Assembly: GCA_024734555.1 (NCBI GenBank)
Contig: JANPWX010000215.1
Location: forward strand, 2,450,385-2,514,384
From: Trochalopteron elliotii
Taxonomy: Eukaryota; Chordata; Aves; Passeriformes; Leiothrichidae
Length of the DNA stretch: 64,000 nucleotides
Direction: 5' to 3'
The translations under genes and the position numbers were made by a program. Below the pieces are notes generated by a model. That model worked only from the letters and a program-made list of their open reading frames with translations. It had not been told where the DNA came from and made no database searches. This document shows, piece by piece, positions 1-12,410 of this stretch (the first letter of the stretch is position 1; each line of letters begins with the position of its first letter).

Positions 1-330
1 TTTACTGTCACGCGGTGGCGCCGTGGCCGGCGCGTTGCGGCCGCGCGGCCCCGGTGCCGGCGGAGCGGGGTGTAACGCCGCCCGTGTCGTTGGCAGGATC
101 CGAGCGCAGCCGCGGGAGCCGCCTCTGCTCGTGGCAGCCTGCTGTCACCTTCCCTTCTGGCAATGGGGAATGGACTCTCGGACCAGACGCCGATCCTCTC
201 CAGCCTGCCTTCCTTCCAGAGCTTTCACATCGTCATCCTGGGGCTGGACTGCGCTGGGAAGACGACGGTGCTGTACAGACTGCAGTTCAATGAGTTCGTC
301 AACACTGTCCCCACTAAAGGATTTAATACG
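1..330 (+). promoter_or_regulatory. ARL4A: CpG-rich promoter/5' region of ARL4A
   Basis: The first ~150 bases are very G/C-rich and dense in CpG (runs such as gcgttgcggccgcgcggcc), in contrast to the AT-rich remainder of the window, and CpGs continue into the start of the coding region. This is what a vertebrate CpG-island promoter or 5' UTR looks like. No TATA box is visible. A tggcag at 91-96 could be a splice acceptor for an upstream non-coding exon, because ARL4A is known to have untranslated 5' exons in mammals, but its pyrimidine tract is poor. The island is cut by the window edge, so its true extent and the transcription start cannot be placed. Confidence 0.6.
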
Positions 331-765
331 GAGAAAATCAAAGTGACGCTGGGCAATTCGAAGACGGTCACTTTCCACTTCTGGGATGTGGGCGGCCAGG
401 AGAAGCTGAGGCCGCTGTGGAAGTCGTACACAAGGTGCACCGATGGCATCGTGTTTGTGGTGGACTCCGTCGACGTTGAGAGGATGGAGGAGGCCAAAAC
501 AGAACTTCATAAGATTACTAGGATATCTGAGAATCAAGGAGTGCCTGTCCTTATCATTGCTAACAAGCAGGACCTGAGGAACTCTCTCTCCCTTTCTGAA
601 ATCGAGAAAATGTTAGCAATGAGTGAGCTGAGTTCTTCAACACCCTGGCATTTGCAGCCTACCTGTGCAATCATTGGAGACGGACTTAAAGAGGGACTGG
701 AGAAACTACATGATATGATAATTAAGCGAAGGAAAATGTTGAGGCAGCAGAAAAAGAAGAGATGA
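163..765 (+). CDS. ARL4A: ADP-ribosylation factor-like protein 4A (small GTPase), complete
   Basis: A 200-residue ARF-family GTPase, complete in one exon, near-identical to mammalian ARL4A as I know it. Gly2 is the expected N-myristoylation site. The P-loop GLDCAGKT is at residues 27-34, the switch I Thr at 51, the switch II motif WDVGGQE at 74-80, the base-specificity motif NKQD at 134-137, and a TCAI motif at 167-170. The basic tail from about 188 to 200 ([13 protein letters not shown]) is the ARL4-type C-terminus that gives membrane and nuclear targeting. In this family the GTP-bound protein sits at the plasma membrane and recruits cytohesin/ARNO, leading to ARF6 activation and actin and membrane remodelling. 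The start is the first in-frame ATG after an in-frame TAA at 73-75 and has G at both -3 and +4. No frameshift or missing key residue is seen. The paralogues ARL4C and ARL4D are less likely given the sequence match to ARL4A. Confidence 0.98.
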   Translation: MGNGLSDQTPILSSLPSFQSFHIVILGLDCAGKTTVLYRLQFNEFVNTVPTKGFNTEKIKVTLGNSKTVTFHFWDVGGQEKLRPLWKSYTRCTDGIVFVVDSVDVERMEEAKTELHKITRISENQGVPVLIIANKQDLRNSLSLSEIEKMLAMSELSSSTPWHLQPTCAIIGDGLKEGLEKLHDMIIKRRKMLRQQKKKR

Positions 766-1059
766 GTTCTTTTTTGACCTTTTTATTTTAGAGTAGTTAC
801 ATGGTCAAAATTTGACGTAAGACAGCTTCCAAACCTAGGCCTGCCTGTTTGGATGCCGTTAAGCTTAGTTACGTTAAACAATCAGTTGCACAACCTTGCT
901 GTGTGCAGGAAGGCTGTGCAGTTGTGGATTTTTTTTTTTTTTAACTAGTCACTTCTGAGTTTTTTTGGCTCTGTATTATTTCAGAAGCCCTAATAGATGA
1001 TGTAATACTATCAGGAAATGGATGGGTGGGTATATGTGACATGGATGTCTAAATAGCCA

Positions 1060-1065
1060 AATAAA
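1060..1065 (+). terminator. ARL4A: Proximal poly(A) signal AATAAA of ARL4A
   Basis: An AATAAA about 295 nt after the stop codon is followed within 30 nt by T/G-rich sequence (cttagtgttgtactc) typical of a downstream element. It could yield a short 3' UTR isoform lacking the G-quadruplex motif and most AU-rich elements. Confidence 0.45.
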
Positions 1066-1892
1066 ACGAGGGTTTTCTGCTTAGTGTTGTACTCATATGT
1101 TTGAGGGTGCCCTCTGCAAGCAATTTGCATTGAAGGTGTTCTGTGTTTTTAAACTTCTAATGCTCGTAAGTGGAGTGCTTAGGTGAACATTATACAGCTT
1201 TAAAAACATGTATGAAGCTAGTAACCCATAATTTTGTTGAGGCTGTTTTTTTACCTTGTTTGAGGATTTCTATAAAAGCTTGGCTACACGTGTAGGTTTT
1301 TTTTTAATTTGGCACTTTTTGAAATTGAATCATGTTCAGTTCAAACACTTGAAATTTTAAATGCTGTGGATTCTTCAACTGGTAGAAGAAAGACTTTGAC
1401 AAGTAAAAACTGTAAACAACATGATGGAGCATGAAAAAGTGGTTTCCCAACTTATAGCATGTTTTTTGGTATGTAAGGTTTTTATTTTTTAGAAGTAGCC
1501 ATTCATCATTATGCAGTGCTAATCAGGTTGAAACTGTTACTCAAAATTAGTAATTTATTTCTGAATGGTGAGTATTATGTCCTCCTAGTATCAAAAGTCA
1601 ATGAATTGCAGTAAAGGAGCTATAAAGAACAACTATGGCTGCTGTGGTTCTAACCAGTGCAGCATTCTTTGCCCTGTTGGTGACTTTCCTGGCAATATAA
1701 CATACTTATAATGAAGTAAAGATGGAGTTAAAATTAGTAGAGCACATCTTGTATCTCCCCAAAATACCCCATTTTATTAAAGTGGTATTGCTATGTCACT
1801 TTCAACGTATGCTTTTTTTGTTGTGACTCTTACAGTATTCTGTGGTTAGGAATGTAATAATGCTTTATACACTCAAACATTAGACACTACCA

Positions 1893-1921
1893 GGGGCGGG
1901 GACGGGGGGAGGGAGAGGGGG
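1893..1921 (+). other. G-quadruplex motif in the ARL4A 3' UTR
   Basis: Five G-runs of 3 to 6 are separated by loops of 1-3 nt (GGGG-C-GGGG-AC-GGGGGG-A-GGG-AGA-GGGGG). This meets the standard G3+N1-7 quadruplex rule and lies on the sense strand, so it would be present in the long mRNA isoform as an RNA quadruplex. It stands out sharply from AT-rich surroundings. Confidence 0.7.
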
Positions 1922-2602
1922 AAGAAGATTTTCAAGATTGGCCTGTGTTCTGCTTTAATTATGCTTTAAGCTGTTCTTGTTTACAGAGTGTGCAAACAGT
2001 GTTAACTGGGCAGGATAGTGCTTGACAGAAAAGGGAGGGTAGTGTTTCTTACTGGTACAGAGCTTCAAGTGACTCTTTAGATACTTGGTTAGCAATTAAA
2101 AGGGCTAAAGCAGAGCCTGGATTTTTAAGACTAACTTTAGTGGTGCTGTAGAAATTCATCACAATGTTAGATTATCTTTAAACTTTTGTTGGAAATACCA
2201 GATTAAAAAAAAAAAAGTAAAAAATAGCAAAATCAATTTCCTCCTCTCAACCAGCAAAGTAATACATTTTTCTTACCTGCTGCCATGTATCAGGAGGATG
2301 ACAGCTATAAACCTGAATGTCAATCGATGTAATTTAGCTATGTTGAAAAAAAAAATCAAACTTTTTAACCAGCAGCTGTTCGACCAGGAGGTAACCAAAA
2401 ATGCACTTTAGTGTCTTCGATAACTGAAAGTGACAGCTGTTTGTTTTTTTTATGACATCTTGGTCCTTTTTGAATAAACTGAAGTAGCTTCCAGTGGAGC
2501 TTTTGTATGTTGGTTATATATGTACCTGCACTGGTGACATTGTAAGTCACTTACTCAAGTAATGTCTATATTTATAGAAATGTGGATGACTTCTTAAACC
2601 TC

Positions 2603-2608
2603 AATAAA
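2603..2608 (+). terminator. ARL4A: Distal poly(A) signal AATAAA of ARL4A
   Basis: Canonical AATAAA with T/G-rich sequence (ggtgtctgacttcttgtgct) starting about 27 nt downstream. It is the best candidate for the major 3' end. Another AATAAA-type hexamer lies earlier, at about 2474 (gaataaactg). Confidence 0.6.
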
Positions 2609-2628
2609 CAATTCAAAACAAGCCTGCA

Positions 2629-5600
2629 TAGAGAAGGTGTCTGACTTCTTGTGCTGGAGTGGTACATTCTTATCAACCTCTGTGCACATAGTTCTGCTGT
2701 TACTCAAATCAGTATTTCTGTTGAATAACCAGTCTTAAAATGTGGTGGGGCTTATAAATGTCACTTTGTTAGAAATTGGAGGTACCTCATTGAAAACTTT
2801 GGATTAATGGTATGTCTTTATATTCGTGGAAGAAATACCTGCTGCCATGATTCTTTTCCAAAGTGATGGCTCTTGCATAATTTGAAACATCTTGTATATA
2901 GCTGAGCCTATTTTGTTATGTGCAACACTGAATAGGCAATGTTGGGCATATATCACGTGTACTCTCAGGTGGTACTTGATTTAGTGTCTTTAGCCTTGTG
3001 TGTCTGAAGCTGAGGGATCCATCTGCAGTTAAGCTTTGGGTGAATTTTCCTGTGGGATGTTACAGCAATGAGTAGAATGTGTTGATATGGCAAGCTTCTA
3101 ATTAGTTTCAGGACTCAAGCACAGAAAAGAAAAACTTTTTGTTTAGCCTGCAAATGAAAATGGCTAAGTTTAAACAAGAATACCCAGTCCTCTCTCTTGA
3201 AACCCTGATATTTTCATTTTTGTTTATGTAACTGGTGGCACATCAAAATGTAGGTTACCCTCAGTCCTGAGGAAAAAACTGTATTAGTGATGCTGAGTCC
3301 TATGAATTTAGTGCATAACTGGTATAATCTGACTAATATTTTCCTTCCTATTGGATGCACTGTAATCCTAGGCTAAGAAAGGTGAGATGGCAGGCTGGCT
3401 CTTTGTACCTGGTAAACAGACTGATACCAAATACTAATTGCTTCATTTTCAGTACTCATTAGGCTTCTGTTGGGAATAGTTGAAAAGGCATACTGCCTGA
3501 AAAAAAACCAACTGTGTTTTGTTCTGCATATTAAACATGCTAGTTTTTTATCCGGTGGCAGTCTCCCTAAACTCTTCTATGCATAAAAACAGCAGTGAAT
3601 GATTTTAATTACAAAGGCTTGACAGATCTGTGTTCTAGCACTCTGGAGGAAAAAGTGGGAGAGGGTGGAGGATACTGTTTCTAAAATGTCATGGTTCTTA
3701 CTGTTAATACTGACTTGGAAGTAGAAGACTCTAGGGGATGAGTTTTAAATTCAAGCTATGCCTCTATCTGTACTAGAACTGTTTTGCTTGAATTTTACAG
3801 TGACAGTTCTGAGAGTACAGCATACAAATGTAGCTGTATCTCTGAAAGTGTGTGTTTTGTGTTACTATGACGAAAGTCTTCCACCTATGAACAAAACAAC
3901 GATTGCAGGAGAGCATTCAGTATCTGAACTGATTGAGTTCCTGCTGGCATGGTCCTGCCAGCTGTGGTTCACTTTTTTCCATATGATAAATCGTCAGTTC
4001 TGGCCTAAATATTGGTATGTGTAAGAAAATCTTTAGAGTAGCTGAATAAGCAGGTGTCATTTTGTTATAATGCTGGAGTCTTAAATCTTAAATTGAAAAT
4101 ATTTTTTCTAAAAAGACTACACCTGAACACGGTGTTCTTCAAGATTTCAGGTGACTATCTTAAACCTGCTTCTTCAAGGAGGTATGGAATTGCATCTGAA
4201 TTGGTGCTGTTGAACGAACTACAAGGTCTCGTCACCTTATGGCTTGTTTTAGCTTACAAAAGTTTACATAGCATTGCCTCAGCTATTTATGCACATGCAG
4301 TCACAGTTAACCAGCCTTCAGGATCTGGTCACTATTTTCTAGCTGCACAGCTGTGTGTTAGCATTGGACTGTTTCAACTAGGAAAAATACTGCTGGATGA
4401 TGAGGCTCCTTCATGTTCTCACATCACTTTAAAGTTGCATTGCACTGAATGTGCATTTATATTTGAAAAAAAAACCCAAACATTTTTCTCTTCAATTTTT
4501 CATGTTTTAGTGAGATATGATTTGTCTGATTCTGCAGGAGTTCATTACCCAGGACTTTGTAGTCACAGACCAGCAAGAAGCTGGAAGCAGTCAGGTAGGG
4601 GCTAGCTAAGCCTTTCTGGACTTCAGCAGGTATGAGTGAAGGCAGTTTTGTCTTCTTGGGGGGATGTTATCTGTATCTTGGATCATTTGTTTACTAATAG
4701 CAGAGTGTTAATTAGTGTCTGGCTGAAACTTGTTGAGAGGTGAGTGCCATTCTTGACATGGAGGGAGGATTTAGATACTGCAAATTGATGCTACAAAGGA
4801 CTTGGTAAGGCAGAGTGTGGAATGCATAGTCAACCTGCATCCACTATATATGGGGCACTAGTCTGAACATGCAGTCGTGAGTCAGCTGTCAGTTTGTAGT
4901 GCATGAAGGCTGGCAACTGTGTGCTGGTAATGCTGCCTAACTTCTGAGAGAGAAATCTAGGCATGAATCAGTGCTTTTAGGATCAGTGTTTTCACTTTAC
5001 TGGTGGGTGACTCATCTTTTGAGAGGGTCACAGTTTACAGCCGCCCGCTCTGGTAGATTTGTGTCCCCAAGCCAAAACAACCCTTGTTTGCTGCTGGAAG
5101 GGATGTGTAGGGAGCTGTTTGTTTAGTCTGGGGGTTGAGGAAAGCTTTTTTTTTTTTTTTCTTTTTAATCCTGACTGATATAGGTATGTGAAGGCCTGCC
5201 CCTCATGCTGCTCTGCAGGCTGTGATTATTTTTAGGAGCAGTATGAGACTGCAGAGCTGTGTGAATAAACTGAAGGGAAATACACAGCCTGGCTTCACAG
5301 CAGGGTGATGCTGGGGGTTGTCATGTTGGCTTTCACAGCCATCCTTGCCTCTCTGAGGACAAAATAAAGGGCCAATGTATAGCTGGTACCTTGCCCTCCT
5401 TTAAAGCATTAGTCATTCTTAAACCGTCTGTAAAGAAGAAGATTGCAGTTTTGTAGACCTAGCTGACAAAAGATCCTGTAAATGAAGGACTTAATTTTCC
5501 TCCCTGCCAGCATCCTGTTCTATTGATGCTGTCTGGGAGTGAGCCCAGGGCCTCTGGGTGAGTGGGTGATGCTGCCTGCCTGCTCACCACAGGACCGAGG

Positions 5601-8600
5601 AGTCACACACTGATTTTATTCAAAGCCAAACCCAAAATCTAAGGCGAAAAAATAGGCAGGGTGGCTAGACAGTACTTTCAGGCTAAATACCTGCTTGCAA
5701 ACAGCTCAGGAAAGTAAGAGAGAATAATCCCTGAGCTTTGAAGATTATGGCTTCTTAGTTCCAGCTATATTTACACAGCTGCTCCACTAGAATTAAGAGC
5801 TAAAGATGACAGAATAGTTAGAAAGGAGAAGGTCAAGTACAGTTGTTGGCTGTGGGCTGTGTGGAGGGAGAGAGGATTTGAAACGGTTGGGTTTTCCCTA
5901 GCTTTTCAAGACACATTGAGCCCTAGGGAAATAGATATGATTTTAAACTTCTTAATTGGTTCAAAATTTTTATTATTTTATACACTGTAGCTTTCCTATT
6001 GCTGAAATGAAACAATACCTCATTTAAGAAAGTCACCTAATCACTGCATTAATCTCAATTGACAAAAGAGAAAGTTAGCAGGGTTGTTGAGCCTTGTTAA
6101 ATGTGCTGAGGGGTCCTGGCTGGCTCGAAAGCTGCCGTATTTCAAGGTTCTTTCTAAAAATACCAGAATGGTAGAATTTAGGTCAGACAAAGTAAAGGTG
6201 TGAAGCCTGATACCTCAGACACTACACATAGTCCAGGGGTACCACCAACCCTGTAACTGCTTGTCTTCTGTTACCAGTTTATGAATGATAATTTAGGATG
6301 ATTTCCTTTGGAGCACAACATTTTCATCCCTTTCCTGTTTCAGTGTCATTTGCCTTGAAAGCTTTAACAGGTAGTTTTGATATTAGAACATCAATGAATT
6401 GGGTGTCAAAAGCATGAGTTTGTGAATGGAGCGGATCAGGAAAGAGTGTTCACCTGTGCTTTAGTGACTTGGTTAGGTAAAACCAGTCTCTTTGTAAAGC
6501 AGGCTTAATGGGATGAAGATGACCTTAAAGAAGGAAATTTCTAAAAATATCCTCTTGTTTCTAATGTTAGCTGAACTACACTTGTCTTAGAATCACTATG
6601 CATTGAAGCATGGGCTGCTGTTGTTCTCTTGACACCAGTTGCATGATGACTTCTAAAATGCCTTCAAAAGTTTGCAGACAATAGGTGTTAAGTCTCCACA
6701 GCATTTCTGAATATATATAATCTATGATGTATGTTTTCAGTTGTCTTGAGGTGTTCTGTGGGTCAATTTAGTTTCTAATAGAACCTTGAAACATATCAAT
6801 ATCTCTGCAAACACGGTTTATGCCTATTTGGTTCCTGTTATAAGGGATACAGTGAAATGGCAGTCTATGGATTATTAGTGCACTGTTTCCCTTGAACTCT
6901 AGCCAATGAATTTCTATTTAAATCAGATATATGCATAGATATATTCCATTGTTCTTGATTATGCTGTATTTTGTATAGGAGCTGAATTTTGCTAACCTTA
7001 GAAGTACTCGTCTCCCTGATTTTAATTAGCTTAGAAAATTGACTTGTACATTTCAAGTCACTGTAATTTAGCTGTAATCAGTCATGTTACACTGGAGACA
7101 AATGGGATTCATGGACTGTGCCCACACTGATGCTTTCTGACAGCTCTCCTATTGCCACATCAATACACATCCCTCACTGTTTGCTATGGTAGCACTGGTA
7201 CCAGCAAACTGTGTTTCTACATGGTTCAGCAATTGTGTTTCTGCCACTCTGTCATAGAACTGGCTTTTACACAGTTTGCTTGTGTCCTGCTATTGCTGTA
7301 ATCATGAGAGGAGACAAAAACATTCTGTGCAAAGACTCAGGTGTACATTGCAGCTTTAAAACAAATACATCAAAGAATGTAATTTAAAGTCCCAGAGTTA
7401 ATGCAGGAAACTGGAAATTTAAGACTGAAGATTAGTACATCCAGCCCAGCCACTGTTCATTGGTCATTTTATCGCTGAAGTTTCTTCATCAATGTGTAAA
7501 ACAAGAATCACATAGTTGCTCTTACATTTAAATTCATGCTTAAAACTGCTGTGAGATATTAGGATACTTAGAAATACAGTGAAATGGAAAGTAGTAAACT
7601 GTGCTACAAATTCAGATTTTTCAACTGACTTGCAACATATTTGTGTTCAATAGTTATGCATCAGAAAATCATACTATTTCAAAAGTAATGCATTTTAGAG
7701 TTTAAAAATACAAGTTCAATATACTGTATTATCTCTGCATGCACTTCAGCTTCACAGGAAACAAAAATATTACCATAGTTGAAAATAATAATGTACTTCA
7801 TATGCATCAACGAATAAATACTCATAAACTGTATCAGTTTATGATTACCTGATTTTTGTTTGAGGTTGACCATAGCTATATTAAGCAAAAGTGGTTAAAA
7901 AGTATTTGCTTTTATGTCTAAATTAAATTGGGATGAACATATGGTCTCTGAATCAGGTATATGAGTGTTTTCAAGTAACGGTGATTTGCAAAGATCTTGA
8001 GTTAAAATAACATAGTCTTAAAATAAGCTTTTATTTGGAATAATTACAAAAATGAGTGGAAATGCCTTTGGAAAAGTAGCTTTATTTTATATAGTGCACT
8101 GAGAAGAAGTATGTTAGTGTGATTTCAGACCTCAGGGTTCAGAGGGTCTCCTGTTCTCGCAGCCTTTCTTGGCTGTAATGAATCAGTCTGCACAGGATGT
8201 GGCTGCTAACAGATGATAATGCAAAGTGAAGGGCTGGGCCATGAAAAGCCCCAGGGTGGCTCAGCGTGGTGCTGAGTTCTCACGAAGAGCTGATTGCTTT
8301 CCAAAAATAAGAACAGGAACTAGGGCAGATAATCCATGTAAAATGCACTTTCCACCCTTACCCCTTTACAACAATTTATTATTTTCAGTATTATAGAGCT
8401 TTACATGTTGATTACATACGTAATCCATCTGGGCACCCACATCAACCTACACACACTTCTGCTGTATTCTTGCAAACCCTGTTTGTGAGAATTTCTGTGG
8501 GATTCTGTTTTGTGGGTGTAACTTGAGAATATATAAATAGATTCACGTTTTCCCATCTTTTAAACCCAAATGTGACTGCAAACATGACAGCAGAAATATG

Positions 8601-11600
8601 ATTCTTTGAAATTATTTCCTCGGTTTTAAATCTTCCGTTTTATTAGGCTAAGGTAATCTGGGCTGTTCACATTGCATGGGAAACATGCTCTCGTTGGTGG
8701 CATTACCACTGCTCAGACTTCCCGTTGTGTCAGCACTTCTTTTATAAAAATAAATCCTTATTTCAGAAGCTTAATAATGTAATAGCCTTGAAATTTCATG
8801 TGTGTTTCAAACTTGGCACAGAGTATTCATTTTGTCTTTTACCACATTAAATAAAAATATATATATATTAGAGGGGAATGTAAATAAACAAAAAGTTTGT
8901 GTTTTGCTGCTTCTTCTATCTCAAAGTTAGTTTTGTTTATGAAATGAAATGGTTTGAACTTGCAGCTCCACATGGAAACCTTTGAAATTTTTTTTCTTAA
9001 GTCACAATAGTTAACATTTGCAAATGAGGCCTACACACATCATACAAACTTGCAGAGCTCACTCACAGCAAGTGAAATTCTCCCATCAGTGTCAGTAGAG
9101 CTATTTCTGTGCAGTAACAATTGCAAATTGAACATGTACAGAGAACAGAGAGATGAACATGCTTTTCCTTTGTTTTTTTAATTTATAATTTTGAGTCCTC
9201 TCTTTAACAAAGTTTATTTTCTTAACAGTGATGATGTTGAAGTAAATCAAAAGCAGGTTTTTGTCCATCTTGTGGAAAAAAAAAAACCACGCTCGTAAAA
9301 TTTCCAGGCTGTTTTCTAAACCATTAAAAAAAAAAAAAATGGAGCAGGATCTAGTCTCAATAGAAGTATTGAATCTTTTGATGTTTGCTCACCCCTTCTA
9401 GATAACCCTGAAATTATCCTGAGGGTTACTAAGGGCATAGCTTGCCTGGGTATAATATCTTCTTGCACAGATGTATATTTTTTCTTAAAGGCAGAACTAG
9501 TAGAGAGATCCAATATTAATGATAGCTTTAGTCTGACCTAAATCACTTCTGGCTTTTTCCTTATGGATTCACTTAAGCCTCTGCACAGGGGCTAAAGGAT
9601 CTGGCTGTTTGAATCTGCAATACTTCATTCTTCCTTTGCATTCATTTCATCTGCACCTACATGCCTGCACAAAGCACTCTTCCTCACCAAGGAGCATTGA
9701 TCTGCTCAGAAGACTAGACATACTCTTCAGTCTTTCTTTGCCCAGCCAGTTTTATAAAGGGTACAAAACCTCTACAGTTAAAAAAAAAAAAAAAGGGCAC
9801 CTATTTTTTTTTTCCTTCTTCCATTCAAATCCCACTTTCAGTGAGATGGCCATAATTATCTACTTTGTGTTGGAAAATCCTTACTGACTTCAAGCACTTA
9901 GGGTCAAGTTAGAGTATTCTTCCACTCAACCTGATTTCTTTCTCTTATTTACATCTGGGAAGCTTACCACACCTATATTATCCTTGCAGAAGAAATGCTG
10001 TGTGTTTTCAGTATAATACAGGCACAGCAGGCAGGATTCAACTTACTTAATATTAGTGCTATAAAAATTAGGCATTCTTTTTCAGTTTAGGCATCCCGAG
10101 GTCTTTTTAAAATTCATGGAAAGAAACATGTTTGTCTAGGGTGTGATTCATGTTAGTTCAGGAGTGCTATCCAAAAAACGTGAGATAAATCACCCTATGC
10201 TGTGGCTTGTTTCTCTCTCTGCTCTACAGAAAGCGTAAGCTGATTAACTCAAATATAGACACCTGCCTTTTACACCAACTGTCTGTATTTATATCTGAAA
10301 TGATAGCCCCAAATCTGTGCCAGCTCCTCTGCTGGAAAATGCAGGTGTCTGCCATTTGAAATCTGTGTCAATCTATGGCAGCTGAAAGCCTCATGCAGTG
10401 CTTTGCCTTAGCAAACCCACCCCAGTGTTTCTGGGTGTTGGTCAATGGCAATGTTCTTTGTAGAAGGAAAATACAAAGATCAGTGTATTAAACAATATCT
10501 ATTTTACAAAGTGTAGTGAAACGTTTTATTTACCATGAAGACTACATTTCACAGTCCAGATAGTCTTGTTAAAGAAATTGTAAACCAAATTACTTCCTCC
10601 TACAGTGTCTCAGTAAAGCTACTTGTGCATGCAAAGGTAGATTTTCCATTAAATTCAGTGGGTGAGAGATAAGGCTGTATAATTGTGCAACAAAACTGTT
10701 GTCTAGAAAATCATCTAGAAAAGCTTTTAAGTATTAAACTTTGTTTCTTTTTCTTTTTTTAATGCTAGTAGATTCCCCACCTATTCACTGATACTGTAAT
10801 TGAGTCCAGTAGCATCTGCACCTGTTGGGAGTTGCAATTGCTCTGATGTGACCACAGAAAGGCTACTGACAATCAGCCTGAAATTGTTAAAGGGTGAGAG
10901 GGAGTTGCTGAAAGAAAGTTTGCTAGCTGGTCTTTAGGGCTGACTTGAGCACAGAAAGAGCATGTGGATATACAGAGCTCCATAAGTAGAGGGCATTATA
11001 ACCTGCTGTGATGTCTCCAGGTTTCCTTCTGTCTAATAAGGTATGAGTAACTGAAAACCTTTCTGATGAAAAACCCCTAACTTTGGAGAGGGTATGAAAA
11101 AGGGGCCTTCTTGTCCCTGTGTTGTGATAGTTTAATATTTTCTAAAGTATCTATAATGGTCAAACTTCTTGTTGCCTAGAAGGTTCAAAATCCACTACAG
11201 TTCATACTCTGGAATTACATATAACCCATTTCTTTAGGAAACCCAGCTGAAATGCTGGAAGCTGGGGTAGATAGAGGGAGGAAAATACCTTGAAAGTAGA
11301 GATTTTAGGGTATGGTGGAGCTTTGGGTTTTAGCAAATGACTAAACGGAGTGTATTGTGTATTCCTGTAGGTTTGGGGAAAGCTTGAGACTTTGTTTTGT
11401 TGAAGTAATTGCTTGATCTAAAAAGAAAGCCGTTGTGCAGGTTTATGGGGATTTCTGCATCCCCTAAATCACCCTATCATCATGTGAAAGCACTGTGAGG
11501 GTGTACCTCCTGGGGGCTTATCTCTGATGTGAGACCAGGTGCTATGACATCCTATCAGTAATCTGTAGTGAGAAAATAACTGTACAGAGTCTCCAAAGCA

Positions 11601-12139
11601 GATATTATCTGCTTCCCTAAACATCCTGTTCACTCTGTGTATTGTGTAGATTAAACTGGGTTGTGAAGACATCGAAACTTGCATTGTTCCTGTTAGCTCG
11701 CCTTCTCTGTTCCACTGCAGATGTGCTTAGAAAGCCTTTACCTGCTTCTTCTCAGGCCGGGGGCAGTGAATTAATAATGCATAACATAGAGAATTTAGCA
11801 CTACTAAGTGGTTGTGCTGGCGTTTAAAGAGTTTTCAGTTCTGAAGAAGAGAAGGGTGGTGCAGGGGTTATACTGCTGCAGAGGACTAGGGGACCAACAA
11901 GGCTGCACTCTTGATATTTTGGATAGAGTGGTTAGGAGTTTTCCTGTTCTTAGGATTGGAACCCAGCAAGCATTCATCTCATTTCCAATATGGAGATGAT
12001 TGGGCCACTGGTTTTTGGTTTTTTTCTTGTATGTTTTAATTATTACAAAATCAAAAGTAGAGATGTGGGGGCCAAGACTTAAACCAGTCCAAAAAAATAC
12101 AGTCTGCAAAAAGATGTGACAATATTTGGGAGCTATTGT
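2629..12139. other. Intergenic, start of gene desert
   Basis: AT-rich DNA with many stops in all frames and no recognisable protein family. It contains mononucleotide runs (T15 at 5146-5160, A15 at 9780-9794), a short (AT)n at about 8857-8869, and a possible small spliced segment at 4538-4594. No tRNA, snRNA or recognisable transposon was found. Stretches at 5000-8000 hold nothing I can name. Confidence 0.6.
4538..4594 (+). other. Possible 57-nt micro-exon
   Basis: The acceptor gtctgattctgcag ends at 4537 and a donor cag|gtaggg follows 4594. The 57 nt between are an exact multiple of three and open in frame 0, reading EFITQDFVVTDQQEAGSSQ, a balanced composition unlike the flanks. It lies about 1.9 kb past the ARL4A poly(A) signal on the same strand. 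It could be an exon of a downstream transcript or chance; no partner exon was established. Confidence 0.15.
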
Positions 12140-12235
12140 TAAAACAAAACAACAACAACCCTCCCTACTCCCCCCACCCAAATAAGAGAAACCAAATCCA
12201 AAAAAACCAACATTAAAAAAACCTCAAAAAACCCT
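12140..12235. repeat. A/C-rich low-complexity tract (left arm)
   Basis: Runs such as aacaacaaccctccc and ccccccaccca are followed by blocks of A6-A7 separated by cc. It is nearly pure A and C on this strand. It faces a G/T-rich tract about 75 bp further on and is roughly complementary to it. Confidence 0.7.
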
Positions 12236-12306
12236 TCAGCTAACAAGTGACTCTAAATTTTGTTTAGTAATAGTAAGATTTTGTAGAGTGAGGGATATGG
12301 GTTTTG

Positions 12307-12399
12307 CTGTGGCATTTTTGGTGAGGTGTTTTTTTGGGGGGGGGTTGGGGGGAAGGGTTGTTTTTTTGTTCTTTTTTTCTTGGTTTTTTTTTTAGGGGT
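12307..12399. repeat. G/T-rich low-complexity tract (right arm) with G-quadruplex motif
   Basis: T7-G9-TT-G6-AA-GGG at 12329-12357, then T-rich sequence with single G interruptions. The G-runs at 12336-12357 meet the quadruplex rule. The tract is roughly the reverse complement of the A/C-rich tract just upstream, so the pair forms an imperfect large inverted repeat. Confidence 0.7.
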
Positions 12400-12410
12400 T
12401 AGTTTGCTCA

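Larger units (their letters stand above)
766..2628 (+). other. ARL4A: ARL4A 3' untranslated region
   Basis: AT-rich sequence follows the TGA directly, with no splice-like break, and runs to a canonical AATAAA at 2603-2608; cleavage would be expected about 10-25 nt later, so the end is approximate. It holds T-runs (929-942), scattered AU-rich ATTTA-type elements (for example near 1553 and 2570) and a G-quadruplex motif at 1893-1921. ATTTA elements in 3' UTRs are commonly linked to rapid mRNA turnover. The only open frame (2365-2550, minus, 61 codons) looks like chance. Confidence 0.7.

Noticed and set aside
145..537. 130-codon minus-strand frame overlapping ARL4A
   Set aside because: Antisense shadow of the conserved ARL4A coding region; its reading follows from ARL4A codon use.
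4054..4605. 183-codon + strand open frame
   Set aside because: No recognisable domain, starts in AT-rich intergenic DNA, and reads straight through better-looking splice sites at 4537 and 4594. Kept only as a micro-exon candidate.
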